From the NCBI GenBank assembly GCA_900552725.1, contig USAT01000010.1, forward strand, positions 1-31,781: a stretch of DNA of 31,781 nucleotides, written 5' to 3'. The DNA comes from an uncultured Eubacteriales bacterium. Lineage in GTDB: Bacteria > Bacillota > Clostridia > Oscillospirales > Oscillospiraceae. Positions 1-7,993 of this stretch are shown here, piece by piece. Made by a program: the position numbers and the translations under genes. The notes beneath the pieces were generated by a model that was given only the letters and a program-made list of their open reading frames with translations, made no database searches and was not told the DNA's origin. Position 1 is the stretch's first letter. The number at the start of each line of letters is the position of its first letter.

Positions 1-20
1 TTAAAAACGGAGGAAACAAA

Positions 21-959
21 ATGAACGTAAAGAAAATCATCACACTGCTGCTGGCGCTGGTGCTGGCCGCCGGTATGATCGCCTGCGGCACAAAGGGCAG
101 CGGTACAACGGACGGGATGAGCAATGAGCCGAAGAACGCCGAGGAAGCAGCTGCCATGCACAAGGAGCTGATGGCCCAGGAAAATGCCATTCTCTCGGAG
201 AATACCGCACTTTGGGAAAAGGTTTTCATGGAGGCCGACAAGGGCATGACCATGCAGGAGGACGGCAAAAACTACGGCGAATTTCTGCTGGACACCATCG
301 AATCCGCCAAGGATCAGTTTACGGCGGATGAACTGAAGCTGCTTCAGGGAGAAGCGGAGAAGATCCGCGACATTGAAGACAAGCTGACCATGCTGGAGGA
401 AAAATACCCCGATATCGCACAGGAATCCATAGACGGTGACATGAGTGTGCCTGCGGGCAGCGATATGGCCACGCCGCCCGACGATGGCAGTATGCAGAAG
501 TTTCCCGCCTTTGAGGGCAAGGATCTGGATGGCAACACGGTGAAGAGCAGTGAGTTGTTCTCTAAAAATGCCGTCACCGTAGTGAATTTCTGGTTCACCA
601 CCTGCAATCCATGCGTAGGAGAGCTTGCCGAGCTGGACACGCTGAACAAGGAACTCACGGAGAAGGGCGGCGCCCTCATCGGTGTCAACACCTTCACGCT
701 GGACGGCGACGAAGCGGCAATCTCTGAGGCAAAGAATGTACTGGCTAAGAAGGGTGCGACCTATCAGAATGTGTATTTCGCTTCCGACGGTGAGGCGGGA
801 AAGTTCACCACCAATATCTTTGCCTATCCCACCACCTATGTGGTTGACCGCAGCGGCAATATCGTGGGCGACCCCATCGTAGGCGCCATCACGGAAAAGA
901 AGCAGGCGGAGGCACTGCAAGCCCAAATCGACAAGGCGCTCGCCGCCGATATGGGCTGA
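21..959 (+). CDS. Thioredoxin-fold (TlpA/redoxin-like) lipoprotein
   Basis: A 312-residue secreted lipoprotein. Residues 1-22 form a lipoprotein signal peptide: basic start, hydrophobic core, then a lipobox ending at Cys22. Residues 30-155 are acidic, helical and of unknown role. Residues about 160-310 form a redoxin/TlpA thioredoxin fold with CNPC active-site cysteines at 195 and 198 and a cis-proline-type Tyr-Pro-Thr near 270. Members of this family reduce or exchange disulfides outside the membrane. Here the protein would be anchored on the outer face of the cytoplasmic membrane. The start is supported by GGAGG at 9-13. A strong hairpin follows the stop. No CcdA-like electron donor is visible in the window, although one often sits beside such genes, so it may lie to the left. 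Substrate unknown. Confidence 0.85.
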   Translation: MNVKKIITLLLALVLAAGMIACGTKGSGTTDGMSNEPKNAEEAAAMHKELMAQENAILSENTALWEKVFMEADKGMTMQEDGKNYGEFLLDTIESAKDQFTADELKLLQGEAEKIRDIEDKLTMLEEKYPDIAQESIDGDMSVPAGSDMATPPDDGSMQKFPAFEGKDLDGNTVKSSELFSKNAVTVVNFWFTTCNPCVGELAELDTLNKELTEKGGALIGVNTFTLDGDEAAISEAKNVLAKKGATYQNVYFASDGEAGKFTTNIFAYPTTYVVDRSGNIVGDPIVGAITEKKQAEALQAQIDKALAADMG

Positions 960-992
960 CAAACGGAGGAATCCCCGCAAGGAGGGATACGC

Positions 993-1033
993 GCCATAAG
1001 GCGGCGGACATCACCTGTCCGCCGCCTTATGGC
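993..1033 (+). terminator. Rho-independent terminator of the lipoprotein gene
   Basis: A perfect 18-bp stem (993-1010 with 1016-1033) and 5-nt loop, followed by a short T-rich tract (TATTTTA). It lies 34 bases after the stop codon. Confidence 0.85.
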
Positions 1034-1087
1034 TATTTTAGATGAGGTGTTTGCAGATTGATCTCAAAAGAAATGCGTATCGGTCAA

Positions 1088-1474
1088 TCAGCCGTTCTTA
1101 CGCTTGATGAGCAGCGCGGTTCCGGTCAGCGACAGCAGGGCGCTTACGCCGTACAGCGCCACACCGGCGTCAAAGGTCTTGGGAGCGGTGATCGCCGGCT
1201 CCGGTGTATTCGGCTTCTCCCGCCGGATCGGGGTGGTGCTATATGTGTAGATGTTCTCGAAGGTCATCTTGTCTACCGGATCGCCCTGAACATCATCGTA
1301 CGGATGAATCTCAAAAGGCAGCGGCGTTCCGTTCTGATCCTCTCTGGGGTCAAAGTTAACATACCACTTGGCAGTGGAGTACGTCCAGCCGCTATCGCCA
1401 CTGTCCACCTCACGGACAGAAATACCCTCACTGATATATTTCTGAACATGGTATTCCGGGCCGCCGGCAGGCAT
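1088..1474 (-). pseudogene. C-terminal remnant of a Spy0128/FctA-type pilin with sorting signal
   Basis: The 128 residues match the end of a Gram-positive pilin or backbone domain: a beta-strand segment ending in FENIYTYSTTP, a proline-rich linker, then APKTFDAG, a hydrophobic segment and the basic tail KRKNG. That order is a degenerate LPXTG-like sorting signal for sortase anchoring. The ATG has no ribosome-binding site and an in-frame TAG lies two codons upstream. In another frame just upstream (about 1476-1538), the sequence reads like a signal peptide (HLLPTVFVCTAIAIAYA). I infer a pilin gene whose middle was deleted, leaving the leader out of frame with the tail. No sortase is nearby. 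Nonfunctional in all likelihood. Confidence 0.6.
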
Positions 1475-1758
1475 AGGCTATGGCGATTGCCGTACATACG
1501 AAGACCGTTGGCAGCAGATGCTTGGTGGTTCCTTTCAAGAGACAAGGCCCTCGCTTTCTTCAGGCTATGTCCGCAGACACACCTTAATATATAACATAAA
1601 ACGCCGCCCGCCGCAACTCTTTCCTGCCGGGTGGGAAAGGAAGAGGGAGGATGCTCATGAGAGTGCTCTCCCTCAGTAAGACTGTCAATATGCTCTTTAT
1701 AGCGCCGGGAGACTCGCTCCTTAGGCGAGAGGCGGGGCATCATGACGCAGAGGTGAAC
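1475..1758. other. Intergenic stretch with decayed pilin leader
   Basis: No intact gene is seen. The part nearest 1475-1538 holds the out-of-frame signal-peptide-like reading described for the pilin remnant. The rest contains only weak short inverted repeats. A small hairpin (1752-1759 with 1763-1770) overlaps the end of the next gene and has no convincing U-tract for that gene. Confidence 0.4.
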
Positions 1759-2766
1759 TCATAGTTCACCCTTTTCCTTCCGCGCCATAAGCCAGACTGT
1801 CATATCCCACAAAGTCTCCTCCATTGGGCGCGGCTGATATGCGAAGCATTTCGATGCTGCGGCATGACTGAATTGCCCGTTTGAGGCAAGAACGGCAACG
1901 GAATAGGGAGTGAAAAACAGTGGCTTTCGATCCTTCAGACTCCGGCGTTCGTAGTATGGGGCCGCCAACTTTGCAAGACCCAATGGCAGACAGATGGGGT
2001 GATACTTCAGCTTTGCGGCCTTTCCGACAAGCTGAAGCATCTTGCGAATTGTAATATAGTGGCCGGACAGAATGTAGCCCTTGCCGGGCTCTCCGCTTTC
2101 GGAGCAGGCCAGAATACCTTTTGCAACATCCCGTACATCCACAAAGTCATACCCGCCGCGAACAGCAAAGGGCAACTTCCCGGCCAGAAAAGACTTTGCC
2201 ATTGAGGTGAAACTCCCTCCCTGTATGTCGCCTGGGCCGATGATGCCGGAGGGAAAGACAATGCTGGCATTCAGCCCACGCTCTGCCGCGTCGAAGACCA
2301 GTTCGGTTGCGGCCGCCTTGCTCTTTGCGTAATCGCCGTCTACAAGACCCGGGGAGAAGTCACAGCTTTCCGTGATAACGCAGCCCTCTGGTTTTTCCGG
2401 TATGGCATGGACGGAGCTGACATGGATTAACTTTCCCACATTGTGCTCTAAACATTGCCGGAGGATTCTCCATGTTCCGCCCACATTGACCTGATAGAGT
2501 TTCGGGCCGGGTCTGGACGCGACAGAGACGATACCCGCGCAGTGAATCACACAGGTACGGCTATCGGCATCCACAAAGAAGTCTGCAAGTGAGTTTTTAT
2601 CACACACATCGCCGACGATGGTATGGACTTCCTTCGGGAGCAGGTTGATATAGGGGTCGTTATGCAGCACAAGTGCACGCACCTGAGCGTCGTGGTGTAC
2701 CAGCTCCTCCACAACAGTTCTGCCGAGAAAGCCGGTGGCACCTGTAATGAGATATTTATCGTACAT
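1759..2766 (-). CDS. Extended SDR, NAD-dependent epimerase/dehydratase family
   Basis: A 335-residue protein with the N-terminal Rossmann motif TGATGFLG (about residues 8-15), the catalytic pair YAKSK (Tyr-x-x-x-Lys, mid-protein) and an upstream conserved VSSVHA serine. Its length and the post-catalytic FPSGIIGPGD segment resemble dihydroflavonol-reductase-like or nucleoside-diphosphate-sugar-epimerase-like extended SDRs, which are cytosolic and use NAD(P)H. Substrate cannot be told. It is transcribed divergently from a TetR-type regulator at 2940, and a consensus promoter for it lies at 2823-2851 with palindromes around it. Control by that regulator is the natural inference. Confidence 0.85.
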   Translation of the reverse strand: MYDKYLITGATGFLGRTVVEELVHHDAQVRALVLHNDPYINLLPKEVHTIVGDVCDKNSLADFFVDADSRTCVIHCAGIVSVASRPGPKLYQVNVGGTWRILRQCLEHNVGKLIHVSSVHAIPEKPEGCVITESCDFSPGLVDGDYAKSKAAATELVFDAAERGLNASIVFPSGIIGPGDIQGGSFTSMAKSFLAGKLPFAVRGGYDFVDVRDVAKGILACSESGEPGKGYILSGHYITIRKMLQLVGKAAKLKYHPICLPLGLAKLAAPYYERRSLKDRKPLFFTPYSVAVLASNGQFSHAAASKCFAYQPRPMEETLWDMTVWLMARKEKGEL

Positions 2767-2817
2767 CTAAAAAGTCTCCTCTCAAAATAGGCATACAGAT
2801 GTTGATTATCTTTCACG

Positions 2818-2830
2818 AGTATAGTATACT
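2818..2830. promoter_or_regulatory. Candidate operator over the SDR -10 box
   Basis: A perfect 13-base palindrome, AGTATA-G-TATACT, overlaps the minus-strand -10 box. It could bind the divergent TetR protein, or may simply reflect the -10 sequence. Confidence 0.35.
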
Positions 2831-2851
2831 TAAAGTGAAAAGTAGAAACAA
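2823..2851 (-). promoter_or_regulatory. SigA-type promoter of the SDR gene
   Basis: On the minus strand TTGTTT (2846-2851) and TATACT (2823-2828) are separated by 17 bases, about 57 bases before the start codon. The -10 box lies inside the palindrome at 2818-2830. Confidence 0.65.
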
Positions 2852-2880
2852 TCAGCACTTGCCGTACAACTGAAATAAAA

Positions 2881-2905
2881 TCAACACAGCATACCAAAGT
2901 GTTGA
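2881..2905. promoter_or_regulatory. Candidate TetR operator before the regulator gene
   Basis: TCAACAC-N11-GTGTTGA is a perfect 7-bp inverted repeat. It sits just upstream of a TATAAT (2913-2918) that probably starts the regulator transcript. The 25-base span is in the usual range for TetR-family operators. This is an inference from position and symmetry. Confidence 0.4.
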
Positions 2906-2939
2906 TGAACGTTATAATCTTTTTGAAGGAGATTTCTGG

Positions 2940-3488
2940 ATGGAGAAACTGGATGCAAGGAAACGCTATACACAAATGATACTCAAGCAGTCTTTTTTGA
3001 AGCTGCTGAGGGAGAAACCGGTCAATAAAATCACAGTAAAGGAGCTCTGCGAACTATCCCAGATCAACCGGGCTACTTTCTATACCCATTACAGCGACTG
3101 CTTTGCACTGCTGGAGAGCATCGAGAATGAGCTCATTGATGAGTTTGAGAAATCCCTTCGCTATGTCAATTCCTTTGATGTAACGGCTCTAATTGAAGCC
3201 CTCTATGACATGGTCGATCAAAATCAGGAAGCCTGCCGGACACTCGTTCTGGGGAATACCAGTTCGACTGTCATTGCGAAAATGATCGCTTTGGCGAAAA
3301 CCGACAGCCTTGCTTATTGGCACAGGGAATTGCCGAAGGCCAGTGAAACCGAGTTGGAGATGATGTATACGCATCTTTCCAACGGCTTGATGCATGTTAT
3401 TGTAGAGGGTTATGACAAGTACAGCAAGGAGGAAATGATCCGCTTCGTCAGTCAGGTAGTGAAGGTTAGCCTTTTGCTGTTCCGATAA
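2940..3488 (+). CDS. TetR/AcrR-family transcriptional regulator
   Basis: A 182-residue one-domain regulator. Residues 10-55 form the N-terminal helix-turn-helix of the family: helix 1 TQMILKQSFLKLL, then KITVKELCELSQINRATFYTHY, the typical recognition helix. The C-terminal part is an all-helical ligand and dimerisation domain. AGGAG at 2928-2931 supports the start. Divergent placement from the SDR at 1759-2766 suggests it represses that gene and itself. The ligand is unknown. Confidence 0.9.
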   Translation: MEKLDARKRYTQMILKQSFLKLLREKPVNKITVKELCELSQINRATFYTHYSDCFALLESIENELIDEFEKSLRYVNSFDVTALIEALYDMVDQNQEACRTLVLGNTSSTVIAKMIALAKTDSLAYWHRELPKASETELEMMYTHLSNGLMHVIVEGYDKYSKEEMIRFVSQVVKVSLLLFR

Positions 3489-3631
3489 AAGAATGCTCGC
3501 AAGAAGGAACTTCTCAAGACTGCTACACTGTGGATGCTGAAAAAAGACGCAGTATCAGCTCAGCCGCCATCTGCTCGCTATGGAGGGCCTTTGTCTGGTG
3601 CCTCGGAGGGTGGAAATTAAAAAGGGAGGAT

Positions 3632-3880
3632 ATCCGGGTGCCGGTGTATCTGTCAGATAGGACGGAGCAGGTAACTGCGGAAATTCAGATCCGCACGATT
3701 GCTATGGACTTTTGGGCCAGTCTAGAGCACGATATTCGGTATAAGGTAGATAAGACAAAGTTGCCGGAGGGCATCAACGAGGAAATGCTTGAATGCGCGG
3801 GCAAGATCGCCGAAATTGACCGACAGATGCAGGAGATGTATCGGAGGATCAAATCCGCTCAAGGAAATATGGATTGTTAG
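3632..3880 (+). pseudogene. C-terminal remnant of a small alarmone (ppGpp) synthetase
   Basis: The plus-strand reading contains PVYLSDRTEQVTAEIQIRT, then AMDFWASLEHDIRYK and a coiled, charged tail. This is the end of the GTP pyrophosphokinase (RelA/SpoT-like) domain of YjbM/YwaC-type synthetases. The catalytic N-terminal half is absent. Upstream, 3489-3631 is a mixed-frame stretch in which I see no gene. The piece has no ribosome-binding site and is most likely dead. Confidence 0.7.
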
Positions 3881-3915
3881 GGGATATCAAATCTTTAATA
3901 AGCGACATACGCAAA

Positions 3916-3955
3916 AAGGCACTGTACCTTTTCAGTGATGCTTGTACAGTGCCTT
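3916..3955 (-). terminator. Terminator of the MurE-family gene
   Basis: A perfect 12-bp stem (3916-3927 with 3944-3955) with a 16-nt loop. On the minus strand it ends in GCCTTTTTGC. It lies just beyond the MurE stop codon. Confidence 0.8.
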
Positions 3956-3961
3956 GGTTAC

Positions 3962-5521
3962 TTATAGAATTCTATCATGATTCTCTACTGGGGCGGCTTG
4001 AGTGTCACGGCGCAGAGCCGCCTCGCGCAAAATGATCTCTCGCTCGGAAAACGGAATCTTCTCGCCGTTGATTAGCTGATAGGTTTCGTGACCCTTTCCG
4101 GCACAGAGAATGATGTCACCCGTCTCTGCCATGTGTACTGCTGCACGAACGGCGTCTTTTCTATCCTCAAAAAGCAGATAGGGCTTCGTTTGATCGTAGT
4201 AGGACAGGATCTCCCGGTTGATCTCATTGGGATCTTCAGTGTCCGGATTGTCTGCCGTAATGATTGCAAAATCGGCGTATTTTCCAGCCGCCTCACCCAG
4301 CTCTTTGCGGCGCTTTTTTGTCCGGCATCCGACAGAGCCGAGCAGACATATCAGCCGATGGGGATGGTATGTCCGAAGAGCCTGAAGCGCATTTTCAAGG
4401 CTGAACCCATTGTGCGCATAGTCAAGGACAAAGGTCACTCCCGGCAGTGCGTCCACCACCTCAAAGCGTCCGGGGACGGAAAGCGTCTGCAGAATCTGGG
4501 CGGCGTCTGCCGCCGACACACCGTAAATTGAGGCTGCCGCAATGGCGCCCAGCCCATTATACACGGAAAGCTCTCCGGGAGCGCAAAGCCTGACGGCGGT
4601 ATTCCCACCCTGTGAAACACAGGTAAAGTCGATGCCCAGCGCAGCTTTTCCGCGAAAGGGACGGGTTTCCGCGGCAGTGAACCGGCAATGGTCGGACAGG
4701 GGCTGGTGCAGAGAAAAACCAATGAAATCCGTGTTCTCGCCCGGATTCCCAACGACAGCCCTCCAATGGGAATCGTCGAGATTGCAGACAATGTGTTCCG
4801 GCGCAAAATCGCGGAACAGTCGTGCCTTCGCCGCTCGATAGGCGGCAAACGAGGGATGCTCCACCTCTCCTATATGGTCATCTGCCAGATTCGTAAACAA
4901 GCAGGTATCGAAGCGGACGCCCTCCACTCTGTGTGTGGCCAGCGCTTGCGAGGAAACCTCCATTACCACATGTGTGATGCCACGATCCACCATCATGCGA
5001 AAATAGCGGTGAAGCTCACTGCTTTCCGGTGTCGTGTTGACGGTATCAAACCAATCCTTTTCCATCAGCACGCCATTGGAGCCGACATACGCACACGGAA
5101 AGCCGCAGCCAGAGAGAATCTCCCGCAGGAAAAATGCCGTTGTTGTTTTGCCCTTGGTTCCGGTAATGCCGATAACGGTCAGCTTCTCCGCAGGGCGGCC
5201 ATAGAATGACGCCGACAGACAGGCTAGCGCGTGGCGCGGATTCTCCACAAGTATCTGCACCGCGTCTTCCGGGAGCGAGACAAGCCTACGGCTGCATACA
5301 AAAGCACGGCAGCCGGCGGCATAGGCAAGCGGCGCGAAGCGGTGTCCGTCCGCATGAGCGCCGGGCAGGCAGAAGAACAGAGAACCGGCAGAGACGCGGC
5401 GGGAATCGTAGTCGATGGAATGAATCTGCTGCTCCATTTGGCCAGACAGAAACGCCTCGGCAATAGGGCGGTCAGAGACAGAAAGAACAGGGTAGTCCTT
5501 GAGTATGGAGGAAAGCTTCAT
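3962..5521 (-). CDS. murE: MurE-family UDP-MurNAc-tripeptide ligase
   Basis: A 519-residue Mur ligase. The N-terminal UMP-binding domain is followed by the ATP loop GITGTKGKTTT, a central domain with the NTTPES and ANLADDHIG segments, and a C-terminal domain with GKGHETYQ. MurE adds the third amino acid of the peptidoglycan stem peptide in the cytosol. The selectivity motif reads DNPDTEDP where meso-diaminopimelate enzymes have DNPR, so the added residue may not be meso-DAP, or this is an accessory paralogue. The upstream reading frame is open further, but the start at 5521 fits the family and is preceded by AAAGGA, 8 bases away. The gene stands alone rather than in a dcw cluster, which also hints at a second copy. 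Confidence 0.88.
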   Translation of the reverse strand: MKLSSILKDYPVLSVSDRPIAEAFLSGQMEQQIHSIDYDSRRVSAGSLFFCLPGAHADGHRFAPLAYAAGCRAFVCSRRLVSLPEDAVQILVENPRHALACLSASFYGRPAEKLTVIGITGTKGKTTTAFFLREILSGCGFPCAYVGSNGVLMEKDWFDTVNTTPESSELHRYFRMMVDRGITHVVMEVSSQALATHRVEGVRFDTCLFTNLADDHIGEVEHPSFAAYRAAKARLFRDFAPEHIVCNLDDSHWRAVVGNPGENTDFIGFSLHQPLSDHCRFTAAETRPFRGKAALGIDFTCVSQGGNTAVRLCAPGELSVYNGLGAIAAASIYGVSAADAAQILQTLSVPGRFEVVDALPGVTFVLDYAHNGFSLENALQALRTYHPHRLICLLGSVGCRTKKRRKELGEAAGKYADFAIITADNPDTEDPNEINREILSYYDQTKPYLLFEDRKDAVRAAVHMAETGDIILCAGKGHETYQLINGEKIPFSEREIILREAALRRDTQAAPVENHDRIL

Positions 5522-5902
5522 GGTTTCAAATCCTTTTGTGTGGCAGGGTTGGCTTACGAACAGACAAGCTTTAGAGCTACGGCTTGGTACGAAGCAGATA
5601 TATACGCCCAAGGAAATCAGGCGCCCTCTGTAATATCGGCGAAATATTGCCTTTTCCGGCATATCAAAGATGGTGACTTGATGTGTCTTGCTAAGTATTC
5701 TAAGTCTATCAGCTTTTTCTTATCCCGTCAATCGCTTTTGAAATCAGCCATCCTTGGCAAAGCTCAACAATCACGGAACTTCTCATGTAGGTTTTGTGAA
5801 GATGCAGTCCGCTGAAAAAACGTGGGAACATGGAGACACAAGTATCCGTCCAAACAAGTAAAAGAATCTCAAGCATAAAAAGAAGGTGTAAGAAAATGAA
5901 CG
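5522..5902. other. Intergenic region upstream of the MurE gene
   Basis: No supported gene. Frames here are open only by chance and show no recognisable domain. The possible MurE promoter lies inside. Confidence 0.4.
5703..5731 (-). promoter_or_regulatory. Possible promoter of the MurE gene
   Basis: TTGACG (5726-5731) and TAGACT (5703-5708) on the minus strand are 17 bases apart. They lie about 180 bases before the start codon. The -10 is weak. Confidence 0.3.
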
Positions 5903-6101
5903 ATGGATAGTTCTATAAAGACACCGATAAAGGCCAATCAGGACCAACTGATAATGGGCCATCTTCTGGAGCCGATTGCCGCCTATTGGTATCAGCAGAA
6001 AACCGGCAATACGGTCTATGACGATACCAATTTCTATCAGCACGCAGATCATCCATGGGCGCTTGCGGATTTTGACCTCCGCTTCGTGCGAAAGGAGGAT
6101 T
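5903..6101 (+). pseudogene. YqaJ-type recombinase/exonuclease fragment
   Basis: The plus-strand frame reads MGHLLEPIAAYWYQQKTG, then YQHADHPWALADFDLRF. This is the conserved core of the YqaJ viral recombinase (PD-(D/E)XK) fold: the glutamate of GHLLEP and the aspartate near LADFD. The residues before KTPIKANQ and after VRKED are missing. At about 6100 the frame runs into the antisense of a sigma-factor remnant. The intact family is several-fold longer. The fragment has no proper start and is not expected to work. Confidence 0.65.
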
Positions 6102-6610
6102 TGCTTTCTGCGTTCAGCAAGGACATCCGTCCGTTGATGCTGAACTGTCCGCCGTGCCATATCCAGCAGCTCCCCGATCTCTCGGTCGCTCATGTCCATG
6201 AAGTAAGACAGCAGGATCACGTCGTGCTTCTCCCGCAGGAGCTTGGCCAGCGCCGCCGCAAGGCGGTCATCGTTGACGGGGATGTGGTATCCACACACTT
6301 CAAATTCAACGGAGTGAACGTCCTAGCAGCAAAGCTTCGCAAGAAGCTCCGAAGGCAGCTCCGAGAAACTGCACTCCCGCACCCTATGGCGCACCTCTGA
6401 CCGCTGCATATCCACGTTTTCCTGACGCAGTATCTTCTTACAATAGCTGTTGAATATGTGCAGAACGCGCTCTTTCTGGTTCCAGGGAAGCTTCAAAGCG
6501 TCATCCTCTTTTGCTGCCGGGAAAGGGTTCTCTCTTTCCCTCTTACTAAATACTCCGTTTGAAGTGATCCGTTTTGGCCAACTTTTTGAAAAATTTTTCT
6601 TCTTTTTCAC
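6098..6610 (-). pseudogene. Conjugative-element sigma-70 family factor, amber-interrupted and truncated
   Basis: Two halves in the same frame. The first has HIFNSYCKKILRQENVD, then FSELPSELLAKL. The second has LAKLLREKHDVILLSYFMD followed by SDREIGELLDMARRTVQHQRT. They match the small sigma-70 (region 2/4) proteins common on Clostridia conjugative elements, where DREI to RRTV is the region-4 helix-turn-helix. A TAG codon at 6323-6325 splits them. The C-terminus is cut at about 6098, where the opposite-strand YqaJ fragment begins. The start at 6610 is a GTG with GGAGG nine bases upstream; an ATG at 6634 lacks one. I infer a dead gene unless the amber is read through. Confidence 0.65.
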
Positions 6611-6734
6611 GGCGTTTTTCCTCCATTCCGTCATTTTGAAAAATTCGCAAATGACGGAAACGGAGGGCTACGGCAGCGAGGGAAAAAACGGCAGCTTTGT
6701 GTGACTTGAGTATGCAGTACTGCGGTAGATAGAT

Positions 6735-6767
6735 AAAAGGAGGCGTGAAAACTTCACGCCTTCTTTT
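6735..6767 (-). terminator. Terminator after the TrbL/VWA chimera
   Basis: A 9-bp perfect core stem (6741-6749 with 6753-6761), extended by further A-T pairs. On the minus strand it ends in CCTTTTATC. It overlaps the stop codon. Confidence 0.75.
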
Positions 6768-7494
6768 ATACTCGTAAGCTTATCACCGATTGCACAACCG
6801 CATCCCCTGTCAGCTCACTGGTTCGGTAAATCTTCTGGCAAAAGGGCTCCAAGCTGAAACCCATGCCAGCTCGTCCTTTGTCCAACAAAATACCTGTTAC
6901 CGTAAAATGATACGCGGCCTGCGATGCCTGCAATTCCTGCTGACAGCCATCGGACAACGCGCATTCGCTATCTGTGATGAAAACCACATCGGCCTTTTCA
7001 AAGCCCTCCGACTCCATCAACCGGATTGCCTCCCGGATGGGGCGTTCAAAGTTTGTACCGCCGCCGAGAAATGTCTCCGCCGCAGACAACTTATCCTCCA
7101 GCGTATATTCACCCGGGCGGAATATGTCCACTTGACAACTGCTGCTTCCGGCAAAATGGATCAGCGCAAAGCTCCGGTGGCTCTCCGCGGCGATCTCCAA
7201 CAGGGTCATGGCCACCGCCTTACCCCATGCCGCAGCTTCGCCTTCGGTGGAACCAGACTCATCCAGACAGCAGATAATAACTGAGGTCATATTCAGACAG
7301 ACATCGCAGATTTGCGGACTGACCACCAGTAGGAAAGAAAAGACAAAGGTGCGGGTGAACAGCAGCTTGGGATCGTCTGCCTCAAAGCCTCCACCGGCCA
7401 TCATGCTGCGGGTGGCCTGAAACACCAGATTGCCCAGCAGCAGCGCCCAGCCCACACCCAGCATGATCTGCCGGATGGTTGTGATGATAGGCAT
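6766..7494 (-). pseudogene. Chimera: TrbL-like conjugation protein start joined to a VWA-domain end
   Basis: A 242-residue open frame made of two unrelated pieces. Residues 1-71 are a two-helix membrane segment typical of TrbL/VirB6-like proteins of Clostridia ICEs (GFEADDPKLLFTRTFVF, then SPQICDVCLNMTS). From about residue 73 it is the second half of a von Willebrand A domain protein. It has the metal-site motif LDESGS, the threonine of LGGGTNF and VVFITDSECAL, as in the VWA protein paired with a MoxR-type ATPase. The join, at about 7275-7285, is in frame and falls between hydrophobic strands. Either parent is normally much longer. A deletion scar is likeliest. No ribosome-binding site is visible at the start. 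Confidence 0.65.
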
Positions 7495-7567
7495 GTGCGT
7501 TTCCAGATAGCCCTACTTGTTGCGATTAAGAAGAGCATCTGCGATGGAATAAAGAAAGAGAGATAGC

Positions 7568-7708
7568 ATGGTTAGAATAGAAGTTCTGAAACCTGGATTC
7601 GTGGCTGTTTTCTATCGGTCAAATGATGGTTCTGATGCGACTGGAACGGATGCTACTCCAGTCACCGTACCAGTCAGTACGCCATTCATCACTGTCTTTG
7701 CTGGCTAG
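7568..7708 (+). CDS. Small unknown protein (46 aa)
   Basis: A short frame starting MVRIEVLKPGFVAVFY, with a threonine/valine-rich end. It is complete between ATG and TAG, with a weak purine-rich stretch (AAAGAGAG) upstream. I do not recognise it. The first bases (ATGGTTAGAAT) recur at 11524, where the frame ends after ten codons, which suggests two copies of one small-gene start. It lies between the TrbL/VWA chimera and the terminator of the XRE operon. Confidence 0.3.
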   Translation: MVRIEVLKPGFVAVFYRSNDGSDATGTDATPVTVPVSTPFITVFAG

Positions 7709-7711
7709 ATA

Positions 7712-7743
7712 AAAGGCCCGACACCCTACAGTATCGAGCCTTT
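7712..7743 (-). terminator. Terminator of the DUF4160-DUF2442-XRE operon
   Basis: AAAGGC and CGA pair with TCG and GCCTTT around one G-U pair on the minus strand. The arms are 7712-7721 and 7734-7743, followed by TTTTATC. Confidence 0.65.
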
Positions 7744-7753
7744 CATATTAGAA

Positions 7754-7993
7754 TTATCGTAATTCGACCAGTTTCAAGTCGCACCCCAGTGCCTCGGCAA
7801 CTTTCATCAGAGTGTCGAGCTGGGGTATTGCTCTCTTGCTCTCAAGCCTTGCAATAACGCTTTGGGTAAGAGATGCGGCTTCAGCCAGCTCTTTCTGCGT
7901 CATACCTTGGTTGTGACGTCGTTCAATCAGCATATCAATGATAGCGGCGCATTTTTCAGGCACGGGCAGTCCCTCCCATCGGAACGCTGTCAA
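7754..7993 (-). CDS. XRE-family HTH protein (antitoxin-like)
   Basis: A 79-residue protein. Residues 30-65 form a Cro/C1 helix-turn-helix (GMTQKELAEAASLTQSVIAR, then PQLDTLMKVAEALG). It is the last gene of a three-gene operon and overlaps the end of the DUF2442 gene by 38 bases, so the two are translationally coupled. In comparable DUF4160-DUF2442-HTH clusters the HTH protein is taken to be the autoregulator. Paired palindromes at the operon promoter (8627-8648 and 8654-8671) are likely binding sites for it or a complex. That assignment is inference. Confidence 0.85.
   Translation of the reverse strand: MTAFRWEGLPVPEKCAAIIDMLIERRHNQGMTQKELAEAASLTQSVIARLESKRAIPQLDTLMKVAEALGCDLKLVELR

Noticed and set aside
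5522..5662. N-terminal extension of the MurE gene
   Set aside because: The extension has no similarity to MurE and no ribosome-binding site; the start at 5521 has both family fit and a site.
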